DNA of 64,000 nucleotides, taken from contig OY998177.1 of the NCBI GenBank assembly GCA_963921935.1, forward strand, positions 113,762,067-113,826,066, in the 5' to 3' direction. This stretch comes from Galeruca laticollis (taxonomy: Eukaryota > Arthropoda > Insecta > Coleoptera > Chrysomelidae). This document shows positions 55,900 through 64,000 of the stretch, piece after piece. The notes beneath the pieces were generated by a model, which worked only from the letters and a program-made list of their open reading frames with translations, was not told the DNA's origin and did not search any database. Position numbers and translations under genes: made by a program. Within the stretch, counting starts at the first letter, position 1; the number at the start of each line of letters is the position of its first letter.

Positions 55900-57955
55900 G
55901 ACCCTGTTAAGTGAGCGTACCACGTGCCGACTGCTGATCACGTGATCAGTGCGTGTACTTGTTTGTCTTGTGTCTCTTGATTTTAACTGTCAGTTCAGCG
56001 TAAGCAGTTGTTCTACTAAGACTTAGCGTCGCGGTTATTGTGCTTTTCTTACGTATTTTTTGTATTTATTTCTTATTGCCTACCTAGTGAAGTTATTTAA
56101 ATTTAATAGACGTCAAGTGGAAGGTAGGAGTACATGTGACCAATATTTGTACCTATATTTTCAATTAAAGCTACTCTTTTTTCAGAGGAATGAGTTCTTC
56201 ACGCAGAAGCTGTTTGAACAGCCCTAATGTCTTCTGCTACATTTGTGGCGAATATACTGTAGCGAAACAAAGAAAAAATATCACAGATTTTGTTAGACAA
56301 GCTTATCAAGCTTATTTCGGCGTACAGCTTGGAGAGCAAGACAAGTCCTGGGCTCCCCATATAGTGTGCAAAACGTGTGTCGAATATTTACGACAGTGGT
56401 CAAACGAAAAAAGGAAAAGTTTGAAATTTAGTGTGGCCATGGTGTAGAGAGAACCTAAAAACCACCATAATGATTGTTATTTTTGTTTAGTTAATGTAAA
56501 AGGTTTAAACAAATACAAGAAAGGCAAATGGGATTATCTGTGCCACATAGCGAAGAGATTCCCGTACCAGTATATACAACACTGCCAGATGTTCTGATGG
56601 CGGAAGAAGACGAAGAAATTAAGGACCAGTACAGTAGCAGTGGAAGTGAATATGAGCAGGAAATACAACCAACACCACAGCAGATCTCTCAAGAAGAACT
56701 GAATGACCTGATACGGGATCTCGGTCTATCAAAGCAAGCATCTGAACTTCTGGCATCCAGATTAAAAGAAAAAAACTGTCTACAACCAGATATAAAAATA
56801 ACCATTTATAGAACACGAGAGGTGAAACTTAATCCTTACTTCAGCCAAGATGAAGATGTTATTTATTGCAACAACATTCCCGGACTTTTTCGTCAAATGG
56901 GAATACAATTTGTTCCAGGTGATTGGCGACTATTCATAGACAGTTCCAGTAGAAGCTTAAAGTGTGTTTTGCTACACAATGGCAGCCGATATGCGTCAAT
57001 TCCTATCGCTCACTCAACAAAACTTAAGGAAGAATATAAAAACATCAAGTTGGTATTACAGAAACTATCCTATGAAGAACATCAGTTTTCCATTTGTGGT
57101 GATCTAAAAATGGTTTACTTCTTGCTTGGGCAGCAAGGTGGGTAAATAAAATACCCTTGTTTTATCTGCTTGTGGGATAGTAGGGCGAAGCAAGATCATT
57201 GGAATATGGTTAATTGGCTAATAAGACAAAATATTATTGTAGGAACAGCAAATGTCATAAACGAACCATTGGTTGACCGTGAAGAAATCATTCTCCCACC
57301 GCTCCACATCAAATTAGGACTAATGAAACAATTTGTTAAGGCTTTGAGTAAAGATGGCGAGTGCTTCAAATACACTTGTAGATCGTTTCCTAGGCTATGT
57401 ATGGAAAAGCTAAAAGCGAGTATTTTTGATGTCCCTCAAATTCGCAAACTTATTAAGGACTCTAATTTTACAAATCACATGACGACACTTGAAGCTGCTG
57501 CTTGGTGTAGCTTTGTTATGGTAGTTAAAAATTTCTTGGGAAATCACAAAGCGGACAATTACGAGGAATTAGTGCAACAGATGTTATTAAACTTTGAAAA
57601 CTTGGGTACTAATATGAGTATTAAAGTACACTTTCTTCACAGCCGCTTGGATACATTTCCCGACAATCTTGGCAATTTTAGTGAGAAACAAGGGGAACGG
57701 TTCCACCAGGATGTGAAGGAGATGGAGGGAAGGTATCAGGGCAGATGGGATCATCATATGATGGCAGACTATTGTTGGAGTCTATTAAATTGATATTCTT
57801 CTCTATCTGATCATATTTAGATAATATATCTCTAAAATTAGAGCCAATTCTCTCAAATGGACTTCAAATTCGTGTTCAGCCCCACGAAATTACCTAGAAA
57901 TAGCCCAAATATTGTTGACAATAAAATTAGTGTTGATCAGTGTTATTTATCTTTC
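55900..57955 (+). mobile_element. Mobile gene of an unrecognised multi-copy family inside the MADF intron
   Basis: The block between the MADF donor (55600) and acceptor (57956) holds its own promoter-side sequence, a noncoding exon that seems to end at a GTAGGA donor near 56130, an acceptor TTTTTTCAG at about 56185, and a long coding region. Element ends were not identified. Confidence 0.5.
56190..57793 (+). pseudogene. Invertebrate multi-copy protein with CYICGEYT and DSRA blocks, function unknown
   Basis: Starts MSSSRRSCLNSPNVFCYICG with an N-terminal treble-clef-like Cys pattern (C-x2-C, then VCKTC near 56380). A stop at about 56446 replaces the Trp usual in relatives I recall. DCYFCLV follows near 56475. 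A frame change near 56530 leads into 56528-57145 with LSKQASELLASRLKEKN, then DWRLFIDSSSRSLKCVLLHN and ICGDLKMVYFLLGQQGG. After a stop and shift near 57140, 57160-57793 begins KYPCFICLWDSRAKQDHW and contains LPPLHIKLGLMKQFVK, then LGNHKADNY, and ends QGERFHQDVKEMEGRYQGRW. Proteins like this occur in many copies in insects and molluscs. The spaced acidic residues (FIDSS, GDLK, a later Glu) could mark an RNase H-fold transposase, but that is speculation. Confidence 0.65.
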
Positions 57956-58799
57956 AGAACGAAACGGAAGCAAGTCAACGAATAACAGAGTCCGAAAATG
58001 GCAATGACAACGACGTTCAGGCAGAACCAGTACCTCAAAACACGGAGGCTGAAGTGAAGAAGTCAGACCCAAAAAAAGTTTCCCGAAAAAGCGGAAAAGA
58101 AAAGCCGCTGAGACTGGAAACAAAGGACCTACTGATGAAAAACAAGTAGAACAGGCCTTCTAAATGTTAAAAAAATGTGCTACTACAGCTAGTGATCTTT
58201 ACGCATCATATGTGGAATATGTCGCCAATGAACTAAGGAAGTACTACCCCTTGACATTGTCTTATGTAAAGCACTAAATAAATAATATATTGTTCGCAGC
58301 CGATACAGGAACTCTGCAGGCGTACCGCCATGAGTATATGCCACAATCGGCTAGCAATGTTTTATCTGGCACAACATCGTATGTACCTACACCTCTTCCT
58401 TCTTCGGCTTCTTCTACTTCAGCAACTTTCCTATTAATGCCTTCTTCGTCAAACTCTTCTCTGGTTAATCGGCAAAATGTTTCTCCTTCAATACATCAAA
58501 CTGCTACCTATGACAGACCTCCTTCACAATCTACAGGCTCAACCTACTTTAATTCGCAATTTAATACTCCATTCCGAGAACATGTCATCACGCAACCAAC
58601 AACTACCTTTTCCTGTGGGCCTTCTCCTAAGTATGCGACACCTTCCTATGATTACCATTTCGCAACGCCTTCAACAAACTCATCGTCCTTCCATACAGTC
58701 TAGACGCTACCCCCAGCCGTCCCCGTTTCCATCTGAATTAGAAAGTAGTGATTTTGATGATGACAACATATCTAAATTTATGCAGCTTAATTAATTATA

Positions 58800-58984
58800 C
58801 AGTGCGGGTCTAAAGTCGCCCCCCACCCATTTATTGTTATTTAGCTTTATTATTTTTAGGATTATTATTTTTTTTCTCTTTCCCATATTGCGCTCGTGCT
58901 AAGGATATGTTTCTTGAGTTGAGTAGTAATTAAATCGGTGTCGACTTTAATAGACTTTATTTTCATGACTAGTAATATTTACAG
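58800..58984. other. Converging 3' region of the two Harbinger-type genes
   Basis: Short AT-rich spacer with an AATAAA-type tail on the minus strand side. No gene. Confidence 0.4.
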
Positions 58985-59290
58985 TTTTCTCTATAGCGTT
59001 TTTACTTTTACCTTGGCATAATTCCGAAGCACATCGGTTATTGCATCACAAACTTCGGGTATTATTAATTATATAGATTGTCTCGACACACGAAATAAAT
59101 ATTGCAGGCCCCAGTAGCTAAATATCTTAATGTTATCAGCAATCTTTGTTGAATGGTGATGGCCTCGCGAAAATTTGTGTCTTTCTTCACAATCAAATCA
59201 GATATAAGAAATTGTAGAGTATTAAACTCATCTAAACTCATACGAGTGAAATTTTGTACTGTAATGTCTAGGACCATTTCTCTCAATAAC
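58985..59290 (-). pseudogene. PIF/Harbinger transposase N-terminal fragment
   Basis: Minus strand: DITVQNFTRMSLDEFNTLQF, then KKDTNFREAITIQQRLLITL and RYLATGA, the conserved start of Harbinger (DDE_Tnp_4) transposases (F-RM---F, I-KKDT-FR-AI----RL-ITLRYLATG). After a stop at 59065 a short frame reads IPEVCDAITDVLRNYAKVK near 58995-59055, with about 20 residues lost between. All catalytic residues lie beyond the truncation and are missing. Confidence 0.8.
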
Positions 59291-59299
59291 CTGTTATTT

Positions 59300-59470
59300 T
59301 TTGTTATATTAAAAAAAAGGCAACAGTGTCAGCCGACCGCTGTCAACCTGTACTCATCGCTAGAGCAATCTTTTTTACCGACTTTCGAATGTATTTTGCA
59401 AGCGAGTTGTAAAAAAAAAGAAAGTTGTTATAATGTCAATAGAGACAGAACGTCATGAAATATATATATA
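59300..59470. other. Spacer without genes
   Basis: Nothing recognisable; it ends in a short AT repeat (59459-59470) directly before the possible BEL LTR. Confidence 0.35.
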
Positions 59471-59649
59471 TGTCACGGTAAACGAATAAATACAGTTTTT
59501 ATAGAAAGTATTGGATTTTCGTCACGAATGTATGTACAATCATTCACATAACAGTTCCTTCATCCACACAGCCATTTATTTATTGTTCTCTTTGAGCTGG
59601 TCCTTCGCTTACAGCCGTTATAAAAAAAGTCATGCCACGACATTATTCA
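59471..59649 (+). repeat. Candidate 5' LTR of the BEL/Pao element
   Basis: Begins TGTCACGG and ends TTATTCA, directly before TGGACGCTTCGAGCC, a possible primer-binding site. AATAAA lies near 59487. The 179-bp length is short for BEL, and TGGTGGACCTGG at about 59687 is a rival primer site, which would make the LTR longer. No second LTR is available. Confidence 0.4.
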
Positions 59650-60067
59650 TGGACGCTTCGAGCCAAATTTGAAACTACAGCGACCTGGTGGACCTGGAGG
59701 AACATATATAGAAACAATAATGCTGGTGAGCTCGTTCTAATTATTTAACCGCTTCAATTCCTGCCAATCATTCCTTTCCTTTAAAGTGTGTAAAATCAGC
59801 TTAGCCTCTATCGTATCGTATCGTACGTTTTCTCGTTATTAATTGATTTTAAATCGATAATTTAAATCAATCGCACGTCTTATTTTAGTATGAAAGTAAT
59901 AATTACATCGTTATTTGTTAATTCAAGTAATAGTGACATTCCTGTCAAACATTAATTCGCAAATTAAACACGCTTCTAAGATACTCGTTTCTAAAGAAAA
60001 AAGAATTCTCGTTCTTGTTTAGGATATTTATACCTTATAAACGTAAATTAGCAATCATTCTTGTCAT

Positions 60068-61557
60068 ATGCCAAGAAAAATGCCGCGAAAGAATAAAAAA
60101 AACTGTAACATAGAAGTTAACTCTGATGAAGTGGAAATTTCAGAATTATCGCACGTAAGACAGGTTATTAGGGATAGATTAGATCGGTTTTCAAATTATT
60201 TGTCGCAAAATGTAGAAAACCTTGACCAATTTCTAATCGAATGTCGATTAAAAGGCGTCGAAGACGATTTTTTAGAGTTTGATAGGGTCCAAACGCGTTT
60301 AGAACTTTTAGAGTCCAATGAAAAGGCTAATAGGTTAGACACCGAATCGTTATTTTACACGAAAATTTCTAAATCAAAAAGATTATTGCTAAATTTCATC
60401 AATTAAATGATTTCAATATAAAACAGTCTCAATTTCAAACTACTTTTAGTCCTAATTCACAAAATAAAAGCGTTGTTGCAAATCTTCCTGATTTAAATTT
60501 GCCCAAATTTTACGGAAAATATGAAACCTGGTTTAGTTTTCGCGATCAATTTGAAGCTTTGGTAGAAAAACGACAGGATATTAGCGAGGTGTCAAAATTA
60601 ATGTATTTAAAATCATGTTTTCAGAATGACGCATTGAAACTGATTATTGTTCGAATTACCGAACATTACACGAGAATCTTCATCGATGTTAAGAATATTG
60701 TTAGATTTATTATATCAACATTTATCTGCATTGAAAAAATTGAAATTACCTGTTAAAATGTGGGACGCTTTATTGATTACAATAATTTTGCAAAAATTAG
60801 ATGACCGTACGAAAAAGGAATGGGAAAACAAACAAAATGATCAAAGTTAGCCAACAATGTCAGAATTCACTGAATTTTTAACAAAAAAGTGCTTTACTTT
60901 AGAAGCCGTTCATTCTATGGACAGTTTAAAACACAATAATTCAAATTAATTCACTTCTTCACGTATTAAAACACCATTCAGAACACAAAACACAAACTTA
61001 AGAAGGATAGTGGGACACGTTCAGTCACCTATAAACACATCAAATGAAAACACATGTTTAACTTGTAATAAAAATCATTTTATTTATCAATGTCCAACTG
61101 CTTAAGATATGGTCATTTTAAACAAGATTGTTTATCCAGAGGATGTAAAAAATGTGATTTAAAACATAACACCGCATTACACGTAGACAATTACAGACAA
61201 TTTCAACAAAACATTCAAAATCCGATACAACGTTCACAGTATGGCAACGTCGCCTCGCAACAACCATCGTCGCGTCAGGCGTATGCGCAGCCAAGAGAAT
61301 CAGCTGATTCCCCTGATTCGAGGGTCAATCGGCAAACAAGCACGTTCTGCGCTCCTGTTCAAAATGAAACGTCACAACACTCAAGACCTCCTATATCGAC
61401 AAGAAGCCAGAATATATCATCAGAAATAAATCAATCAGATGAAAATAATACACAAAATGGTAATTTCGACGAAGAAAATACACAAGCAACCCACACGTAC
61501 ACGATTATTGATTCGAATCAAGTTTTATTATCCACTGCAACGGTTTATTCAAAACGA
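60068..61557 (+). pseudogene. BEL/Pao gag with zinc knuckles, frameshifted
   Basis: The first frame (60068-60406) reads MPRKMPRKNKK and a helical region (LDRFSNYLSQNVENLDQF, FLEFDRVQTRLELLE). A shift near 60395 leads to LPDLNLPKFYGKYETWFSF (60483-60540), the conserved BEL gag capsid motif. Further shifts near 60640 and a stop at 60848 follow. Zinc knuckles appear as CLTCNKNHFIYQC near 61055 and CLRYGHFKQDC with CKKCDLKHNTALH at 61099-61180. A Gln/Ser/Asn-rich tail runs to 61557. Confidence 0.75.
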
Positions 61558-61977
61558 TAGTAAAAAATGGATTAAATGTACTGCGTTACTCGACTCAGGT
61601 AGTCAATCGAACTTAATCAGTGAAACCTTAGTAGAAAAATTAAGCCTAAAATGTCAAAAAATTGATATACCGTTAGCTGGAATAAATCAAATCGAAACGA
61701 AAATAAATTATAGAACATGTGCAAAGATTAAATAAAAAAATGGAGACTTTGAATTAAACTTACAATTTTGGTTTGATCTCAACTTACTTCAAAATCACCG
61801 TTAATTAATTTTGATAAAACACTATTAAATTTACCAAAAGGACTCGAACTAGCAGATGAACAATTTAACGTACCAAAAAGGATAGATTTCTAACTCGGAG
61901 CAGGTATTTTCTTTGACTTATTAAAAGAAGGTAAATTAAAATTAGGAGAAAATAAACCTGTACTACAAGAAACATCT
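61555..61977 (+). pseudogene. BEL/Pao aspartic protease
   Basis: ALLDSGSQSNLISETLVEKL near 61582-61640 holds the catalytic DSG. Continued frames with stops at about 61733 and 61890 read LELADEQFNVPKRIDF and LGAGIFFDLLKEGKLKLGEN, the end of the domain, which runs on into RT. Stops show decay. The role in the intact element is cutting the polyprotein. Confidence 0.7.
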
Positions 61978-63801
61978 TTGGGATGGATCATAAGCGGATA
62001 TCTTCATTTAAATAAGGAATCAAATAAAATGCAAGTTTGTAACGGTTATACAAAAATATCGAATAAGCAATTAAATGATACTTTAACCAAATTTTGGCAA
62101 ATTGAAGAGCTGGATGCTAAAATTTTGTTGTCAAAAAGTGAGCAGTATTGTGAAGAATATTTTAAGGCAACCACAAAACGAGACGAACGCGGAAAATTTA
62201 TCACAATATACCCTTTTAATCCAGAATGCCATGATTTATTGGGAAATACAAAAATTATGGCTTTGAATCGTTTTAAAAATTTGGAAGTACGTCTTGGAAA
62301 AAATGACGGTTTAAAATCGCAATATATCAATTTCATGCGAGACTATGAAAACTTGGGACACATGACATTTAAAGGATTATTAGAATCGGACACTTCAATA
62401 GAAGGACAAACATTTTTCTTACCGCATACCGTAGTTTTGAGAGACTCGGCAGTTACCACGAAATTCAGAGTTGTTTTCGATGCAAGCGCAAGGTCAAGTA
62501 CAAATATTTCATTCAATGATTTAATTTTGGCAGGCCCGACTATTCAGGAAGATTTATATTCCATTTTGCTCAGATTAGGTTTAAGAGCTTATGTTTTGAG
62601 CGCTGATATAAAAATGATGTATAGATGCATAGATATAGATCCAAGCGAACGTTGTTTTCAGAAAATAATGTGGCGAGAAAAACCAGATGAACCTATCAAA
62701 ATTTATGAACTTAACACGGTTACGTATGGCACCTCAAGTGCACCGTTTCAAGCGACACGCTGTTTAAAAGAGTTAGCGTTACAGAATAAATTAGAATATC
62801 CACTAACATCGCAAATTATTGAAAAATGTTTTTACATGGACGATTTATTAACCAGTGTAGATTCCAAACAAGAAGCTATAGAAATTTATCATGAGTTATC
62901 AAAAATATTAACGGGCGCAAATTTTGAATTAAGGAAATGGTTAACAAACAACAAATTAGTTAAAACTTATATTTGTATATTTATTTGTTTTGCAATTCAC
63001 ATAGAGTTAGTTAAAGATTTAACAACACATAAATTTTTAAATGCTTTAAAACGATTTTGTTCTCGACGTGGAAGGCCTAGTGACATTTACTCCGATAATG
63101 GTTTGAATTTCGTAGGAGCTAACAATTATTTTAGTGAGCTTTATGATAATCTTAATGATAAAAAACATAAGGATTCAGTTTTAAATTTTTTGGCACGTGA
63201 CAGAATAAATTGGCATTTTAATCCAGCCAGATCAGCTCATATGGGTGGTTTGTGGGAAGCTGCGGTTAAGTCCACAAAATTCCATCTTAAACGCGTACTC
63301 GGTGAATCACATTTAACTTACGAGGAAATTTACACGCTACTGGTGGAGATTGAGTCTTGCTTGAACTCACGTCCTTTGAGCCCTTTATCCGATGACCCTA
63401 CCGATTTCCTACCCTTGACTCCTTCTCATTTCCTTATTGGCGACTCACTAGCAAGTTTACCAGAAGAAGACCTCAAAGAAGCTAAAATTTCCAGAGCAGA
63501 TCGATACTATCGACTACAACAACTCAAGCAACAATTTTGGGACCGATGGTCAAAGTACTATTTAAGCCAGTTGCAAACTCGCTCCAAATGGAAGCTTGAT
63601 GTTGAACCCATTTTAAAAGTTGGATCCATGGTCGTTCTAATTGAAGATAACTTACCTTCTTCAAAATGGCTTCTCGCTCGTGTTGTGGAATTACATTATG
63701 GCACTGACAATGTGGTGCGCGTAGTCTCGGTTCGAATGGCAAATGGTAATATTTCGAAAAGAAACATTTCTAAAGTTTGCGCGCTACCAATCGAGAACTG
63801 A
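61978..63801 (+). CDS. BEL/Pao pol: RT fused in frame to integrase, RNase H missing
   Basis: One open frame of 607 codons. Residues ~1-320: GWIISG, then RT with LPHTVVLRDSAVTTKFRVVF, DASARSSTNIS, LSADIKMMYRCIDI, TYGTSSAPFQATRCL, catalytic CFYMDDLLTSVDS near residue 285 and FELRKW near 320. At about residue 325 (62945) the frame passes directly to KTYICIFICFAIHIELVKDL, the integrase core. RNase H and the zinc region are absent without a frame break. The integrase has YSDNGLNFVGA (Asp) near residue 375, HMGGLWEAAVKS (Glu) near 425, a CLNSRPL block, LTPSHFLIGDSL and a C-terminal GSMVVLIEDN-WLLARV motif. The first integrase Asp region (usually before KVYI) lies in the deleted part. The start given is the first ATG after an upstream stop; the original polyprotein began earlier. 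Confidence 0.85.
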   Translation: MGWIISGYLHLNKESNKMQVCNGYTKISNKQLNDTLTKFWQIEELDAKILLSKSEQYCEEYFKATTKRDERGKFITIYPFNPECHDLLGNTKIMALNRFKNLEVRLGKNDGLKSQYINFMRDYENLGHMTFKGLLESDTSIEGQTFFLPHTVVLRDSAVTTKFRVVFDASARSSTNISFNDLILAGPTIQEDLYSILLRLGLRAYVLSADIKMMYRCIDIDPSERCFQKIMWREKPDEPIKIYELNTVTYGTSSAPFQATRCLKELALQNKLEYPLTSQIIEKCFYMDDLLTSVDSKQEAIEIYHELSKILTGANFELRKWLTNNKLVKTYICIFICFAIHIELVKDLTTHKFLNALKRFCSRRGRPSDIYSDNGLNFVGANNYFSELYDNLNDKKHKDSVLNFLARDRINWHFNPARSAHMGGLWEAAVKSTKFHLKRVLGESHLTYEEIYTLLVEIESCLNSRPLSPLSDDPTDFLPLTPSHFLIGDSLASLPEEDLKEAKISRADRYYRLQQLKQQFWDRWSKYYLSQLQTRSKWKLDVEPILKVGSMVVLIEDNLPSSKWLLARVVELHYGTDNVVRVVSVRMANGNISKRNISKVCALPIEN

Positions 63802-63805
63802 TTTC

Positions 63806-63808
<3 letters not shown>

Positions 63809-63843
<35 letters not shown>
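63809..63843. repeat. (AT)n microsatellite
   Basis: About 17 AT units just after the BEL pol stop codon. Confidence 0.95.
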
Positions 63844-63847
<4 letters not shown>

Positions 63848-64000
63848 TAGTGAATATTGGGGATTGCAGCAAAAAATTGGAAAAGGTATACTCTTAGCGG
63901 AAAATGTCCAAGCTTTCGAGGATGTTTGTCCTCATCATCAGGGAAACTAGAATGAAAAAACAACAGTTAAATACTGTGGTCAAAGAGAATAATTAAAAAT
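63844..64000 (-). mobile_element. Probable Penelope-type terminal sequence with hammerhead-like motif
   Basis: The sequence has the AAGCTTTCGAGGA...TCCTCATCATCAGGG pattern common at the ends of Penelope-like elements. Its reverse strand shows a hammerhead-like core at 63914-63941. No coding part is in the window. Confidence 0.5.
63914..63941 (-). ncRNA. Hammerhead-ribozyme-like core
   Basis: On the minus strand: CTGATGA (63941-63935), one extra T, GAGGA (63933-63929), loop CAAACA, TCCTC (63922-63918), then GAAA (63917-63914). The two conserved core strings flank a perfect 5-bp stem II. Stems I and III and the cleavage triplet were not convincingly found, and the extra T departs from the standard core, so catalytic activity is doubtful. 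Confidence 0.45.

Larger units (their letters stand above)
55209..58793 (+). pseudogene. MADF-domain DNA-binding protein gene, split by an insertion
   Basis: Exon 1 from the ATG at 55209 reads MDEEQCRQLIELCESYNRLW, NRHLREDAWRIS and LLGSYRREKSREKKN, a MADF (Myb/SANT-like) DNA-binding domain in residues 5-75. A further piece ends WVCTRLLPIYDRQK near 55575, and a GTAAGT donor lies at 55600. The next part begins after a TATCTTTCAG acceptor at 57956 (NETEASQRITE) and continues through VSRKSGKEKP, an ASDLYASYVEYVANELRKYY block near 58190-58250, INNILFAADTGTL near 58275-58310, a long Ser/Thr/Pro-rich region and an acidic end SDFDDDNISKFMQ. Stops near 55580, 58176 and 58275 mark decay. Such proteins assist Harbinger transposases in nuclear import and end binding (family knowledge). 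Confidence 0.7.
54985..59300. mobile_element. Probable PIF/Harbinger transposon with MADF gene and transposase remnant
   Basis: GCCGCGTCCACACTGAACGA at about 54985 has the look of Harbinger-type ends (short internal inverted motifs TCAGTGTAGACG near 55031 and ACATAGACGTG near 55115 occur nearby). A plus-strand MADF/BESS-like gene (55209-58793) and a minus-strand Harbinger transposase start (58985-59286) converge, the usual two-gene plan of this superfamily. The right end was not found and the transposase is truncated. An unrelated mobile gene sits in the MADF gene's intron. Confidence 0.55.
59471..63801 (+). mobile_element. BEL/Pao retrotransposon, 3' LTR missing, RNase H deleted
   Basis: Order: candidate LTR (59471-59649), leader, gag (60068 to about 61555) with zinc knuckles, aspartic protease (61560-61955), RT joined directly to integrase (61978-63801). 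The pol 3' end is followed by an AT microsatellite, then Penelope-type sequence, so the 3' LTR is not seen. Confidence 0.8.

Overview
The window reads as AT-rich, repeat-dense eukaryotic DNA, almost certainly from an insect. The evidence is: genes with introns (a piggyBac-type gene, a THAP gene, a MADF gene), an errantivirus-type element with env, DUF4817-type Tc1/mariner transposases, Jockey-, I-, CR1-, RTE- and Dong-like non-LTR elements, BEL/Pao and Copia elements, and Tc1/mariner TA target duplications. I see no convincing intact host gene, no tRNA or rRNA, and no CRISPR array. The order of insect cannot be fixed from the sequence.

Layout. 1-11 kb: a 0.7-kb inverted-repeat MITE; an internally deleted I-group element (minus); a piggyBac-like gene with one intron whose 3' part is cut off by a nearly full-length Jockey-type element (minus, 4.3-8.9 kb); then a decayed region. 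11-21 kb: a nearly full-length I-group element with ORF1, endonuclease, RT and RNase H, ending in a hairpin plus A-tail; a pogo-type DNA-binding domain fragment; a DUF4817 fragment; the 3' end of a Copia element with the start of its LTR; and a 46-bp tandem repeat. 21-25.5 kb: mostly unrecognised, with one MITE and one TATA-type promoter candidate. 25.7-32.1 kb: an endonuclease fragment and two CR1/Jockey-group fragments around microsatellites, then an RTE-type element interrupted at a TAA repeat by a Dong/R4-like element, then a foldback hairpin. 33-40 kb: a coding-like minisatellite, a minus-strand Gypsy gag-protease-RT fragment between 137-bp direct repeats, a minus-strand mariner-like transposase, and an RTE-type fragment.

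40-52 kb: an LTR end with primer-binding site, a broken THAP gene, then a complete errantivirus-type provirus frame (42824-50024) with two 205-bp LTRs and a 4-bp target duplication. Its gag/pol is interrupted by a Penelope-like element (RT plus GIY-YIG) and by a ~173-bp satellite; integrase and env follow. To the right are a Tc1/mariner derivative with long inverted repeats, a small MITE, and an AATATTC-rich tract that mirrors one left of the provirus.

52-64 kb: a minus-strand Jockey-group endonuclease fragment; a BEL/Pao scrap; a probable PIF/Harbinger element with its MADF/BESS-like gene and a truncated minus-strand transposase, whose intron holds another mobile gene of an unrecognised multi-copy invertebrate type; then a BEL/Pao element whose RT and integrase are joined in one 607-codon open frame because RNase H is missing; and finally an AT microsatellite with a hammerhead-ribozyme-like motif, probably from a Penelope-like element.

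The genes do not form one pathway. The region is a nest of selfish elements, nearly all broken by stops, frameshifts, deletions or later insertions. The youngest-looking pieces are the errantivirus LTR pair (4 visible differences in 205 bp) and the open BEL and env frames. All family calls are from reading motifs; no database search was run.
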